Source: Verrucomicrobiota bacterium (GTDB lineage: Bacteria; Verrucomicrobiota; Verrucomicrobiia; Limisphaerales; JACPZS01). Taken from it: 64,000 nucleotides of DNA. Positions within the stretch are counted from its first letter, which is position 1; the number at the start of each line of letters is the position of its first letter. The stretch covers positions 1 to 64,000 of the forward strand of contig JACPZS010000206.1 of the NCBI GenBank assembly GCA_016195385.1, written 5' to 3'. A program made the translations under genes and the position numbers. The notes under the pieces were generated by a model. That model did no database searches. It was not told the DNA's origin and saw only the letters and a list, made by a program, of their open reading frames with translations. This document shows, in pieces, positions 50,755 to 60,743 of this stretch.

Positions 50755-52046
50755 AAGAAATTATTCCGCCGCCGCCGGCCATCGTCCGCAATCAGCAGGT
50801 GGCAATCCAGCAACTCTTCCAGCAGCACGTTGTGCCGAGCTATGGGCGCTTCGAGCTCGTCTTGAGCCACGGCCAGGGCAGCTACGTTTGGGATGTGAAC
50901 GGCAAACGTTACCTCGATCTCGGTGGTGGCATCGCGGTCTGCTCGCTCGGCCACGCGAACGAAGAAATCGCCGAGACGCTTTCGCGGCAGGCGCGCCAGT
51001 TGATGCATGTCTCGAATCTTTACTACCACGAACCACAGGGCCGCCTCGCGCAACAACTCACGCGGCTCATCGCGCCGGGCAAAGTTTTTTTCTGCAACTC
51101 CGGCGCGGAAGCGAACGAAGGACTTTACAAACTCGCGCGCAAGTTCGGCCACGACGAGGGACGCTTTGAAATTCTGACGGCGGAAAATTCTTTCCACGGA
51201 CGTACGCTCGCGGGCATCGCGGCCACCGGTCAGGACAAGGTCAAGAAAGGGTTTGCGCCAATGGTAGCAGGCTTCCGCCACATTCCGTTCAACAATCTGC
51301 AAGCGGCGCGCGACGCCATTTCGCCCGCGACCGTCGCGATTTTGATCGAAGGCATCCAGGGTGAAGCGGGCATCACGCCGGCGACGCCGGAATATCTGCT
51401 CGGCCTGCGTGCATTGTGCGATGAAAAGAAAATGCTGCTGCTCATCGATGGTGTGCAATGCGGGCATTTTCGGACGGGACGTTTCCAAAGTTTTCAACGC
51501 ATCCTCGAAGGCGTGGCGGGCGGTGACAAATTTCTGCCCGACGGCATTTCGATGGCGAAGTCGCTCGGCGACGGATTTCCCATCGGTGCGTTTTGGGCGT
51601 GCGAGCCGCACGGCGATTTGCTGGGCGCGGGCACGCATGGCACGACGTTCGGCGGCACGCCGCTCGGCTGCGCCGTGGCGTTGAAAATTCTCGAAGTAAT
51701 CGAACGCGATCGGCTCGCCGACAACGCGCGGGCAACTGGAGATTTTTTGAGAAACCATCTTGATCGGCTCGCAACGACTTATCCTGGCGTCATCAAAAAT
51801 GCGCGCGGCGTCGGTTTCATGCTCGGACTCGAATTGGTCGAGAAAGAAAAAATTCCGGCATTCGCTGCGATCGACAAAGCGGCGTCGATCCAGTTCGTCA
51901 ATCGCCTGCACGACGCAGGGGTGATGACCATTCCGTCCGCAAATCAACGCGTGCGCCTGCTCCCGCCGCTGAATTTGACACGCGTTCAGGCGGAGGAGGG
52001 CGTGGCTTTGATCGAGTCTGTGGCTGTGAAGCTCGCCCAAGCTTGA
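50751..52046 (+). CDS. argD: Acetylornithine aminotransferase
   Basis: ArgD is a PLP-dependent class-III aminotransferase that makes N-acetylornithine from the semialdehyde and glutamate. The 431-residue protein shows RYLDLGGGIAVCSLGHA, FFCNSGAEANEGLYKLARKF, FHGRTLAGIAATGQ, the PLP lysine in GISMAKSLGDGFPIGAFWA, and THGTTFGGTPLGCAVALKILE. The usual DEVQ motif is IDGVQCG here, with the Asp kept and the Glu replaced by Gly; this may be a clade feature. Its start codon lies inside the inverted repeat of the upstream cassette, so its translation depends on that junction. Confidence 0.94.
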   Translation: MKEIIPPPPAIVRNQQVAIQQLFQQHVVPSYGRFELVLSHGQGSYVWDVNGKRYLDLGGGIAVCSLGHANEEIAETLSRQARQLMHVSNLYYHEPQGRLAQQLTRLIAPGKVFFCNSGAEANEGLYKLARKFGHDEGRFEILTAENSFHGRTLAGIAATGQDKVKKGFAPMVAGFRHIPFNNLQAARDAISPATVAILIEGIQGEAGITPATPEYLLGLRALCDEKKMLLLIDGVQCGHFRTGRFQSFQRILEGVAGGDKFLPDGISMAKSLGDGFPIGAFWACEPHGDLLGAGTHGTTFGGTPLGCAVALKILEVIERDRLADNARATGDFLRNHLDRLATTYPGVIKNARGVGFMLGLELVEKEKIPAFAAIDKAASIQFVNRLHDAGVMTIPSANQRVRLLPPLNLTRVQAEEGVALIESVAVKLAQA

Positions 52047-52193
52047 GCGGATTCGGCGCGCCGGCAACGCGGTAAGTAAAATTTCATTTTCTTTTCGTGA
52101 CGCCAGCCCGTGCTTCTGCTTAATTCACCAGCTTTCCCAGACTTGATTCTGGGATTTGCCGTTGAACCCGGAACGGGCGCGCGGCGCTTGTTT

Positions 52194-53111
52194 ATGAAGC
52201 ATCTCTTGAGTCTCGAAAGCATGTCGCGCGACGACATGGAATCAATTTTCCGGAGCGCCGCCGCGTTCAAGCGTGCCCGTACCACGCACGCCCGCCCGCT
52301 GGCGGGGCGAACCTGGGCGCTGCTATTTTCGAAATCATCGACGCGTACGCGTGTGTCGTTTGAAGTCGGCATTCGCGAACTCGGCGGGCAGGTGATTTTT
52401 CTCAACGCCAGCGAAATTCAACTCGGCCGCGGCGAACCCATCAAGGACACCGCCCGCGTGCTAGGGCGGATGCTTCACGGCGTGGTGATTCGCACCTTCG
52501 CGCAACGCGACGTCGCGGAATTCGCCGAGTTTTCCGGCATCCCGACCATCAACGCGCTGACGGACGATGAACACCCGTGCCAGATTCTCACCGACATTTT
52601 CACGTATCAGGAAAAGCGCGGGCCGATTCAGGGCAAGGTCGTGACGTTCGTCGGCGACGGCGCGTGCAACGTGGCGCAGTCGTGGATCTTTGCGGCGGCG
52701 AAACTCGGCTTTGAATTGCGCATCGCCGCGCCGAAGGAATTTCAGCCTAGCTCCGAAGTATTGATTCGCGCGAGCGCTCACGGCACGGGATCCCGACGAC
52801 CTGTCATTATTTGCACGGATGACATCGACGCGGCCGTTTCCGGCGCCGACCTGATTTACACCGACGTCTGGGTTTCGATGGGCAAGGAAGCCGAGGCGGC
52901 CGAGCGGCTCCAAAAATTGCGCGGCTTTCAAATCAATCAGGCGTTGCTCAAACCGGCCAAGCCGGATGCGCTCGTCATGCACTGCCTGCCTGCCTATCGC
53001 GGTAAGGAAATTGACGAAGCGACCTTCGAGGCGCACGCGCCGACGATTTTTGATCAAGCCGAAAACCGGCTGCACGTGCAGAAGGCAATCTTGAGCTGGG
53101 CGGTCGATTGA
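52194..53111 (+). CDS. argF: Ornithine carbamoyltransferase
   Basis: ArgF joins ornithine and carbamoyl phosphate to citrulline. The 305-residue protein has the carbamoyl-phosphate motif SKSSTRTRVSFEVGIRELGG, TFAQRDVAEFAEFSGIPTINALTDDEHPCQILTDIFT, VTFVGDGACNVAQSW and the ornithine-side LVMHCLPAYRGKEIDEATFE. The ATG at 52194 is chosen because it gives the standard start MKHLLSLESMSRDD; the frame is open upstream. It is the last gene of the cluster; argG and argH are not in the window. Confidence 0.96.
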   Translation: MKHLLSLESMSRDDMESIFRSAAAFKRARTTHARPLAGRTWALLFSKSSTRTRVSFEVGIRELGGQVIFLNASEIQLGRGEPIKDTARVLGRMLHGVVIRTFAQRDVAEFAEFSGIPTINALTDDEHPCQILTDIFTYQEKRGPIQGKVVTFVGDGACNVAQSWIFAAAKLGFELRIAAPKEFQPSSEVLIRASAHGTGSRRPVIICTDDIDAAVSGADLIYTDVWVSMGKEAEAAERLQKLRGFQINQALLKPAKPDALVMHCLPAYRGKEIDEATFEAHAPTIFDQAENRLHVQKAILSWAVD

Positions 53112-53604
53112 TTTGGATGTCGTCGCGAGTATTGGCGGAACTGCGCGTGGCGTCTATTTTGTCGTTCTCGCTCATCCGGGCGGCGCTTTGTTTTTGGAGA
53201 GGAGTGGAGGCATCTCAATATCACGAAAACATGCTTTGGTATCGGCCTTGCTTTTAGCACTTTTGCGCTGTTCTAATTCGCAGCGTTATCAAAGAACTCA
53301 TGTAGCAACAAAACAACAAACTATTTGCGAGCTTCGGCCACTGTCTGAATCGAAACTGGCAGTTTCACTGGAAGGACCGCGCTGGAAGCACACCCACTCG
53401 GGCGTGCCGAAAGCGTTCCTTCCAAGGCATGCCAGTGCCTGATTCGGGGCATGAGTAATCAAGCCCCTTCTGTTTGTTTAGGACTGGCTGACCCGACGCA
53501 AGACCAAAACTATGAAGTCCAAAAAACTCCAATCATCTTCCCAAAACTCCTCACTCATCGGATTGAAAAACTCCCTCCCGGATCACAACAAGCTGAAAAA
53601 TTCG
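53112..53604. other. Intergenic region after argF
   Basis: About 490 bp of mixed composition without a convincing gene. A 109-codon plus-strand frame (53113-53442) lacks any domain or periodicity and has unlikely composition. A short palindrome around AGGCATGCCAGTGCCT (53428-53443) is present. The region should hold the end of the argF transcript and the promoter of the following exported protein. Confidence 0.45.
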
Positions 53605-54639
53605 ATGCGTAAAGTGATGATCGTGACATTCGGTTTATACGCACTCGCGGGATTCGTAGTGCATGCTCAAAATCTCATACTGGATGGGAGTTTTGAAACC
53701 CCGGTAGTCAGTCCGGGAGGGCACGCAGGCTTGACGAGCGTCGGGCCGTGGAATGTGACCAAAGGCACCGTTGCCCTCTACTCCGGATCTGCACGAGGCA
53801 TTATTAATCCTGCTCAAGGGAATCAGCAAATTGATTTGGATTCGTCATCCGATGCATTGATTGGCACTACAATCAATCAAGCATTTATCACAATTCCGAA
53901 TCGAGTTTATGAGGTCAGTTTCAATGTGGGATGGACTGGAAATCCTAGCCAGAATCCTGGAGTCAAGCTAACTGCAGAAGTTTTTTCGTCCGACGGGACC
54001 AAGTTGGCATCGCTTGATGCGACGCCTCCTCAATTACAGACAGCTTACGGGCCAATCCAAAAATTCACTTTTACGGCCACCACATCGGAAACGACATTGT
54101 CGTTTCGGGACACGTCATCTACTTCGTTTCAAGTGGGCGTGTTACTCGACAATGTTAGTGTAATCAGCGTTGGCGATTCGCCAAAAATTGTTCAAGGGCT
54201 TGCCGATCAACAGGTGCCAATCGGAGGAAAGGCTGTCTTTTCAGTCGGAGTGGGCGCAGGGGATCCAGCAACTTATCAATGGTTCTATAACGGAGTCGCT
54301 CTGACCGGTGAGACTAACAACGAGCTTGTATTGGAAGGTGTCCGAGTGAGAGATGCGGGCGAATACTCGGTCAAGATTTCGAATCAATTTGGCTCCGTAC
54401 AAGCAGCGGCACGACTCCTCGTTTCGGAATTCCTCGTTGAGATTTTCACAGCCGTCGAGCTGAAGTTTCCATCATCGGTAGGTAAGAAGTATCAAATCCA
54501 GGCACTGGCTAATGTGAACGACACCTCGTGGTCAAGTGTCGGCGAACCGATTGACGGAACAGGGCAAGACATATTCAAACTCATCAGCGCTCGTGAGACG
54601 ACCGCTAAGTTTTTTCGCGCTGTTGAGTTGAGCAATTGA
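53605..54639 (+). CDS. Exported protein with DUF642-like and Ig-like domains
   Basis: A secreted protein of 344 residues if translation starts at MRKVMIVTFGLYALAGFVVHAQ, a good signal peptide; an in-frame ATG at 53512 would place 31 polar residues in front of it. The first domain (NLILDGSFETPVVSPGGHAG ... FRDTSSTSFQVGVLLDNVSVISVG) is a DUF642/choice-of-anchor-type carbohydrate-binding-like beta-sandwich. An Ig-like domain follows (QQVPIGGKAVFSVGVGAGDPATYQWFYNG ... DAGEYSVKISNQFGS), then the short C-terminal domain seen in other secreted proteins of this window (KYQIQALANVNDTSWSSVGEP). It probably binds cell-surface or environmental glycans. Confidence 0.8.
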   Translation: MRKVMIVTFGLYALAGFVVHAQNLILDGSFETPVVSPGGHAGLTSVGPWNVTKGTVALYSGSARGIINPAQGNQQIDLDSSSDALIGTTINQAFITIPNRVYEVSFNVGWTGNPSQNPGVKLTAEVFSSDGTKLASLDATPPQLQTAYGPIQKFTFTATTSETTLSFRDTSSTSFQVGVLLDNVSVISVGDSPKIVQGLADQQVPIGGKAVFSVGVGAGDPATYQWFYNGVALTGETNNELVLEGVRVRDAGEYSVKISNQFGSVQAAARLLVSEFLVEIFTAVELKFPSSVGKKYQIQALANVNDTSWSSVGEPIDGTGQDIFKLISARETTAKFFRAVELSN

Positions 54640-54781
54640 ATCTTCGCGGGAACCGTGTCCAACCGTGAGGTCTATGATGTTGCATGGAGCATCTTGAAAC
54701 GAAGTGTCGAGCAAACTTGAGTTTCATCGAACTGGGATTGTGCGCTTCCATCCAACTCATCGAGAATGGTAGGTGACGAAC

Positions 54782-56146
54782 TTACGGCCGCCGAATTGTC
54801 CCATCTCGATCGCGCAGCCGGCCCCAATTCAAATCGAACGGCGGATCGTCGCGGATGGGATATTTGGCGGCGAGTCCTTCGTCGAGGTCGATGCCCAGGC
54901 CCGGTTTTTCGTTGCACCACATCATGCCGTCGCGAATTTCCGGCGTGCCGGGAAAAACTTCGCGCAAGGCGTCGCTGAAGCCGGGACATTCCTGAATGCC
55001 GAAATTCCACGTCGCCAGATCCAGATGCACGTGCGCGGCGTGGCCAACGGGCGAAGTGTCCCCCGGCCCGTGCCAGGCGGTGCGCACGCGAAAGAAATCG
55101 CAAAGCGCGGCGATTTTTCTTGCAGCACTGATGCCGCCGATTTGCGAGAGATGACAGCGGATGAAATCGATCAGCCGCCCGCTGATGAGATCCAGCCATT
55201 CGTTTGGATTGTTGAACAATTCACCCATCGCGATCGGCGTGGCGCATTGTTGGCGCAGTATTTTGAAATAGCCGACATCCTCGGGTGCCAGCGGGTCTTC
55301 GAGGAAGAAGAGCCGATACGGTTCGAGTTCTTTCGCCAGGCCGATGGCGTCGATGGGCGGCAGGCGTTCGTGCATGTCGTGCAGCAATTCAATTTCTTCG
55401 CCGAGCTGCTCGCGCAAGTATTTGAAAAGTTTGGGAACACTTATGCGGTAGGCGGTCGGTTCGAAGTGATCGCCCGCAAAATGATCCGCGTCAGCGAGCT
55501 TCATCGGCGCATTCGTCGAACTTCCGCCCGCGCCGTAAGTCGCCTGTCCGGGCACGGCGACCTGCGCGCGAATGTAGCGCGTGCCCTGGGCGATAAACTC
55601 GCGCGCCTTGTCGGCGACTTCCTCCTTCGTCCGCCCCGCCGCGTGACGATAGACCGGCACGCCCACGCGACATTTGCCACCAAGCAATTGGTAAAGCGGC
55701 CTGCTGGCGCGCTTGGCTTTGATGTCCCAGAGCGCGGCATCAACGCCGCTGAGTGCGTTCATCAACACGGGGCCGTTGCGCCAGTAGGAACTTTGAAACA
55801 TGGCCTGCCACAAGTCCTCGATGTTGTCCGCGTCCTTGCCGGCGAGGAACGGCGAGAGATACTGCTCGACGGCCGTGACGACCGTGCGAATACGTTGCGT
55901 GAACGTCGCGCAGCCCAACCCGTAAAGTCCCGGCTCGCTCGTTTCCACTTTGACGACGCAAAGCCGGATCCGCGCTGGCGCCGTCAGGATCGCTTTCACT
56001 TTCGTAATCTTGAGCGGGGAAAGTTTTGGTGTCGTGGGTGCGACTTGTTTCGCGGCGTCCGCGCCGAACGCGCGAGTGCCGCCAGCGACCAAGCCCGCGA
56101 GCGCCGCGCCTTGAGAAAGTTGATGGAGGAAGATTCGTCGGTTCAT
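54782..56146 (-). CDS. Exported enolase-superfamily sugar-acid dehydratase (RspA/ManD-like)
   Basis: A mandelate-racemase/muconate-lactonising-type enzyme of 454 residues with a signal-like start (MNRRIFLHQLSQGAALAGLVAGG). It resembles the mannonate/gluconate dehydratase (RspA/ManD) subgroup: KITKVKAILTAP, YRHAAGRTKEEVADKAREFIAQGTRYIRAQVAVPG, the metal ligands in LLHDMHERLPP, FFLEDPLAPED and GELFNNPNEW, and TAWHGPGDTSPVGHAAHVHLD. These enzymes dehydrate hexonates to 2-keto-3-deoxyhexonates. Export of such an enzyme is unusual outside this phylum. The exact substrate is unknown. Confidence 0.87.
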   Translation of the reverse strand: MNRRIFLHQLSQGAALAGLVAGGTRAFGADAAKQVAPTTPKLSPLKITKVKAILTAPARIRLCVVKVETSEPGLYGLGCATFTQRIRTVVTAVEQYLSPFLAGKDADNIEDLWQAMFQSSYWRNGPVLMNALSGVDAALWDIKAKRASRPLYQLLGGKCRVGVPVYRHAAGRTKEEVADKAREFIAQGTRYIRAQVAVPGQATYGAGGSSTNAPMKLADADHFAGDHFEPTAYRISVPKLFKYLREQLGEEIELLHDMHERLPPIDAIGLAKELEPYRLFFLEDPLAPEDVGYFKILRQQCATPIAMGELFNNPNEWLDLISGRLIDFIRCHLSQIGGISAARKIAALCDFFRVRTAWHGPGDTSPVGHAAHVHLDLATWNFGIQECPGFSDALREVFPGTPEIRDGMMWCNEKPGLGIDLDEGLAAKYPIRDDPPFDLNWGRLRDRDGTIRRP

Positions 56147-56561
56147 GGTTCGATTATTTTAGCGCCCCGGCTGGAATTGTCAGCCTGATTTAAACTCGAA
56201 CGCGGAATTCAATTCACATAAGGAAGCGAGGCGAGCGAAAGAGTCAGAAATTGCGCCTTCACCACCGGAACAATTTTAGGTAGCGCAGATTCTTGCGGAG
56301 GCAGTTTCATCTTCATTTTCTTGCTCGCATTCTGTGAATCCGAGTTAGCGCGGCAGTGGTTCGCGGTCACAAGCTCCGGGCTTTGGCCTTAGCCCCGCTT
56401 GCGCCGCCGTGATCCTGGCAGCTCATGCTTCCGCGCGCAGGAAGGCGGGAGGCGGATATTTCACCACGCCCCGGCTCATTGACTTCGGCGATCCCGACCA
56501 GGCTCCGCGTAAATTTCGAGTGGCTGGCGCCAAGGTTAGGCAGTAGGTTCATTCCACAACT
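56147..56561. other. Intergenic region, no confident gene
   Basis: The 415 bp between divergent genes hold no convincing coding region. A minus-strand frame of about 34 codons (MKMKLPPQESALPK...) is too short and featureless to call. The promoters of the dehydratase-like and CotH genes must lie here. Confidence 0.4.
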
Positions 56562-59500
56562 GTGGAACGAAAATACTTCTCTCTCGCATGGAGCCTAGTC
56601 CGCCTTATCGTTGCTGGTTTCTTCACTCAGCTCATCACACAGGGCGCGGTCGTCATCAACGAAATCCATTTCCGTCCAGACGTCAAAACTGAGCCGGCTC
56701 AATTCATCGAACTCTACAATTCCGGCAGCGAGAACGTTGATCTGAGCGGCTGGTCGCTGACCAACGCGGTTGTTTTCACTTTTCCGGCCGGAACCACGAT
56801 CGCAGCCGATGGCTTCATCGTCGTGGCCCAGAATCCTGCGTTTTTGAAAAAGAAATTCGGCGTCGCGTCGCTCGGTCCGTGGACGCGAACGCTTGGCCGT
56901 AATGGCGATCACGTGGTGTTGCGCAACGCGCAAGGCAAGACCGAGAATGAAGTTCGCTATCAACTTGGATTTCCGTGGCCGACAATTGGCGAAGCGCCCG
57001 GCTACTCGATTGAATTGAGCAATCCGACGCTCGACAACAATCTCGCGGGAAGCTGGCGCGCGTCCGCGGTCGGCAGTGTGGCCACGCAGCGCCAGACCTT
57101 GATCGCCGAAACCGCGGTCTGGAATTATCGCAAAGGAACCAGCGAACCTTCCCAGCCGACGACCGCCTGGCGGCAGCTCGATTTCGATGACTCGGCATGG
57201 TCGGCTGGCGCGACGCCCATCGGCTACGATCCCTCGGTGGCTCTCAACACACGCTTGAACGACATGACCGGCCACTACACTTCGCTGTTTTTCCGGAAGA
57301 AGTTTGCGGTCGAAAATCCGGCGGCGATTTCCAGCCTCGTGCTGGAAGCACTTTATGACGACGGTTTCAAAGTTTGGATCAATGGAGTCAATGTGTTGAA
57401 CCGAAACATCGCGACGACTGAGGTTCCTTTCGACGGCCTCGCGCTTTCGACGCGCGAAGATTCAAGCTGGGAAGTGGATTCACTGCCGCCGCCGGCCACC
57501 TACCTCGTGCCGGGAACCAACGTCATCGCGATTCAGCTTCACAACATTCTTCTGACGAACAGCAGTGATTGTTTTCTCGACCTCCGCTTGCACGGCGAAG
57601 TGAGGCCGGCGTCGCACGGGCCGACACCGGGCGCGCGTAACTCCACATTTGTCACGAACGCACCGCCACAGATCCGCCAGGTCGAGCATTCGCCTCAACA
57701 GCCGACTTCCGGACAATCGGTGCGCATCACGGCGAAGGTTACCGATCCGGATGGCGTCGCGAGTGTCATGCTGCAATACCAGATCGTTGATCCCGGCAGT
57801 TACATCGAACTCGACGATGAGGCCTATCGGACAAATTGGGTTTCCGTGCCAATGAACGATCGCGGCGCGACGCCGGATGCCTTGGGCGGCGACGATATTT
57901 TCTCCGCCGAACTTCCCGCGTCGTTGCAAACGCACCGTCGGCTGATCCGCTATCGCATTTCGGTCGTGGACGCGCTCGGCGCGAGCGTCACGGTTCCGTA
58001 CGCCGACGACCCGCAACCGAACTTTGCTTACTTCGTCTATGACGGCATTCCCGCGTGGCGCGCGGCGATCCAGCCCGGCTCCACCGGCGTCCGTGGAGAA
58101 GTTGTTGATTTTGGAACGAACGTGATGAGCCAGGTTCAGGCTTATCAATTGGTCGCGAAACAAACCGCCATCGAAGAATCGACGTGGGGAATTTATTCCA
58201 ATCGCATCAGCCAATACACCGGCGACGCGTATCTCTGGACCGGCACGCTCGTGTTCGACGGCGACGTTTACGATCATATCCGCTTCAAGGCGCGCGGCGG
58301 CGTCTGGCGTTACGCGATGGGCAAGAACGCGTGGAAGATTAGTTTCAATCACGCTCATCGCTTCACGGCGCGCGACAATTTCGGAGAAAAATATCGAAAC
58401 CCGTGGGCGAAGATGAACTGGCGTCCGAACATCCAGCAAGGCGATTACCAGCATCGCGGCGAACAGGGCTTGTTTGAATCCGTGTCCTACAAGTTGTTCA
58501 ACCTTGCCGGCACCGAGGCTTGCAACACCCACCTCTTCCAACTGCGCGTCATTGACAAATCCTCGGAGACGGGCGCGACGCAGTATGACGGCGATTTTTG
58601 GGGACTCTATCTGGCGGTCGAGGAAGGCGACGGCCCGTTTCTCGACGAGCATCAGCTTCCCGATGGCAATTATTACATGATGCGAAACGGCACGGGTGAT
58701 TTGCAAAATCAGGGCGCAACCGCAGTTTCCGATCGGTCCGACTTGAACAGTTTTATGAACGCCTATCGCGGCGGCAATCTCACCGATGACTGGTGGCGGA
58801 CGAATCTGGATTTGCCGCGCTACTTCAGCTTCCGTTCAATCGTCGAGACCGTGCATGATTACGACATCGACGAGGGGGCGGGGAAAAATTACCTCTACTA
58901 CCACAACCCGCTGACCGGCCGGTGGTCGATCCATCCATGGGACGAAGATTTGACCTGGGCGGACAACATGTACGGCGGCGGCGTGTCGCCGTTCAAGAAT
59001 CGTGTCCTGTCACGGGCCGTGTTCAAAGTGGAATACCAAAACCGCCTTCGCGAAATTCGCGACCTGTTGTTCAATCCCGACCAATGCGGGCAACTGATCG
59101 ACGAGTTCGCCGCGATGATTCACGACCCAGCGGGCGGCCTTTCAATCACCGACGCCGACCGCTGCCAGTGGGACTACAATCCGATCATGACCAACGCCGT
59201 GATTGTCAATTTGTCGAAGGCTGGCCGCGGAAAGTTTTATCTATTCCCGTTTGAAAGCAATGTGCCGAAGAATTTCACCGGCGCGGTGCGGCTGATGAAA
59301 AATTACATCGTGTCCCGCGGCAAGTGGATCGACATCAATCTGGCCAACGACGCCACGATCCCGGAGACGCCGACCGTCACTTCGAGTGGCCCGGTAGGTT
59401 TCCCGGTCAACCAACTTCGCTTCACGTGTTCCGATTATCGTGGGGCCAACGCATTTGCCGCGATGCAATGGCGTCTGGCCGAAGTCACGCCCGCGACCGC

Positions 59501-60605
59501 GCCGTCTTTCGTGTCGGGACGCCCTCGCCGATACGAGATCAACGCTGTTTGGGAAAGTGGTGAACGGAGTGAATTCGCGAGTGAAATCGTGATTCCGTCC
59601 ACCTCGATTGAGGTTGGCAAAACGTATCGCGTCCGCGCGCGTGTAAGAGATCAGACTGGCCGCTGGAGCCATTGGTCAACTCCGCTTGAATTCATCGCCG
59701 GTGAAGCTGACAACGCGCAAGCACTCTGCGAGCACTTGCGAATTTCGGAGATCATGTATCAACCGCCGGCCGGCAGCGAGTTCGAGTTCATCGAATTGCG
59801 CAACACGAGTCCAACGCTGTCGCTGGATCTCGCCGGCGCGTCGCTCACGGGAGTTGGTTTCACTTTTCCATCCAGTGCGGTCGTCCCACCAAATGGATTT
59901 TTGCTCGTCACCGACGCGGACGCCAACAACAACTTCGCCCGCTTCCGAGCACACTATGGAGTTTCGGACGCGGTGCCAGTCGTGGGACCGTACCCGGGCA
60001 AATTGAACAACGCCGGCGATGCGATTGCCATTCAGTTGATGGGCGGGACGATTGTGCAATCCTTGAAGTACGACAACGGAGGCAGTTGGCCGTCGGTTCC
60101 GGCGGGCACGGAGCTTTCCCTTCAGCGAATCCTGACGTCGCAGTCGGTGGACGATCCGACCAATTGGGAAGCTGCGTCGCCCACGCCCGGCTACGCGACG
60201 GAAACCGATCGCGATCATGACGGCATGCCGGACCGCTGGGAAATTGCCCACCGCTTGAATCCAGATGATCCGGCCGATGCCTTGCGGGATGCAGATAGTG
60301 ACGGACGAACCAACCTCGAAGAATTTCAATCCGGCACTGACCCGCGGGATTCTGCGAGTCGCTTGAGAATTACTTCGGCGGTGTTTGACCCGAGCAATGG
60401 CACACTCCAAATCACTTTCACAGGCGCTCTTGGAAAAACTTACTTACTCCAAGCTCGCGACGCTTCCGTCGAAAGCGCTTGGAAATCGCTGGATCGCTTC
60501 GGCCCGGCGGCTTCGAGCGCGACGGCCACGCTCCATGATTTTTCACCGCTTCCCTTGCCAGGAATCGTCCGAATTTACCGCATCGTTATCATCCCAACCG
60601 ACTAA
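56562..60605 (+). CDS. Exported CotH-kinase / lamin-tail-domain protein
   Basis: A very large exported protein of 1347 residues. The N-terminus has a signal-like helix (WSLVRLIVAGFFTQLITQG) and a lamin-tail domain (about 30-145: VVINEIHFRPDVKTEPAQFIELYNSGSENVDLSGWSL). Next come a beta-sandwich region with a discoidin/CBM-like look, then a CotH-type atypical kinase (about 560-900: HIRFKARGGVWRYAMGKNAWKISFN, LYLAVEEGDGPFLDEHQL, WSIHPWDEDLTWADNMYGGG). A second lamin-tail domain follows (about 1065-1190: LRISEIMYQPPAGSEFEFIELRNTSPTLSLDLAGASL) and a calcium-type tail (DRDHDGMPDRWEIAHRLNPDDPADAL). CotH can phosphorylate extracellular proteins; whether this one does is unknown. Confidence 0.88.
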   Translation: MERKYFSLAWSLVRLIVAGFFTQLITQGAVVINEIHFRPDVKTEPAQFIELYNSGSENVDLSGWSLTNAVVFTFPAGTTIAADGFIVVAQNPAFLKKKFGVASLGPWTRTLGRNGDHVVLRNAQGKTENEVRYQLGFPWPTIGEAPGYSIELSNPTLDNNLAGSWRASAVGSVATQRQTLIAETAVWNYRKGTSEPSQPTTAWRQLDFDDSAWSAGATPIGYDPSVALNTRLNDMTGHYTSLFFRKKFAVENPAAISSLVLEALYDDGFKVWINGVNVLNRNIATTEVPFDGLALSTREDSSWEVDSLPPPATYLVPGTNVIAIQLHNILLTNSSDCFLDLRLHGEVRPASHGPTPGARNSTFVTNAPPQIRQVEHSPQQPTSGQSVRITAKVTDPDGVASVMLQYQIVDPGSYIELDDEAYRTNWVSVPMNDRGATPDALGGDDIFSAELPASLQTHRRLIRYRISVVDALGASVTVPYADDPQPNFAYFVYDGIPAWRAAIQPGSTGVRGEVVDFGTNVMSQVQAYQLVAKQTAIEESTWGIYSNRISQYTGDAYLWTGTLVFDGDVYDHIRFKARGGVWRYAMGKNAWKISFNHAHRFTARDNFGEKYRNPWAKMNWRPNIQQGDYQHRGEQGLFESVSYKLFNLAGTEACNTHLFQLRVIDKSSETGATQYDGDFWGLYLAVEEGDGPFLDEHQLPDGNYYMMRNGTGDLQNQGATAVSDRSDLNSFMNAYRGGNLTDDWWRTNLDLPRYFSFRSIVETVHDYDIDEGAGKNYLYYHNPLTGRWSIHPWDEDLTWADNMYGGGVSPFKNRVLSRAVFKVEYQNRLREIRDLLFNPDQCGQLIDEFAAMIHDPAGGLSITDADRCQWDYNPIMTNAVIVNLSKAGRGKFYLFPFESNVPKNFTGAVRLMKNYIVSRGKWIDINLANDATIPETPTVTSSGPVGFPVNQLRFTCSDYRGANAFAAMQWRLAEVTPATAPSFVSGRPRRYEINAVWESGERSEFASEIVIPSTSIEVGKTYRVRARVRDQTGRWSHWSTPLEFIAGEADNAQALCEHLRISEIMYQPPAGSEFEFIELRNTSPTLSLDLAGASLTGVGFTFPSSAVVPPNGFLLVTDADANNNFARFRAHYGVSDAVPVVGPYPGKLNNAGDAIAIQLMGGTIVQSLKYDNGGSWPSVPAGTELSLQRILTSQSVDDPTNWEAASPTPGYATETDRDHDGMPDRWEIAHRLNPDDPADALRDADSDGRTNLEEFQSGTDPRDSASRLRITSAVFDPSNGTLQITFTGALGKTYLLQARDASVESAWKSLDRFGPAASSATATLHDFSPLPLPGIVRIYRIVIIPTD

Positions 60606-60743
60606 CCCAAGGTTCGTGACTGACGCGACGAACCTGCCGTGACCAAAGCAGGCATCAACATGCTCGACACTCCTAGCGGACGCGGAGGATTGCAGCGAAC
60701 CGCACGCGATGATGGTGTGGAGAATTGCGTTCATGAAAAAAAA

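Noticed and set aside
41687-53111. A complete integrative element with integrase and att sites around argJ
   Set aside because: The duplicated argJ end fits such an element, but no integrase, transposase or clear direct-repeat att pair was found.
53113-53442. A 109-codon plus-strand frame directly after argF
   Set aside because: No domain, no amphipathic or hydrophobic patterning of a real protein, and an odd amino-acid composition; it looks like chance in a gap.
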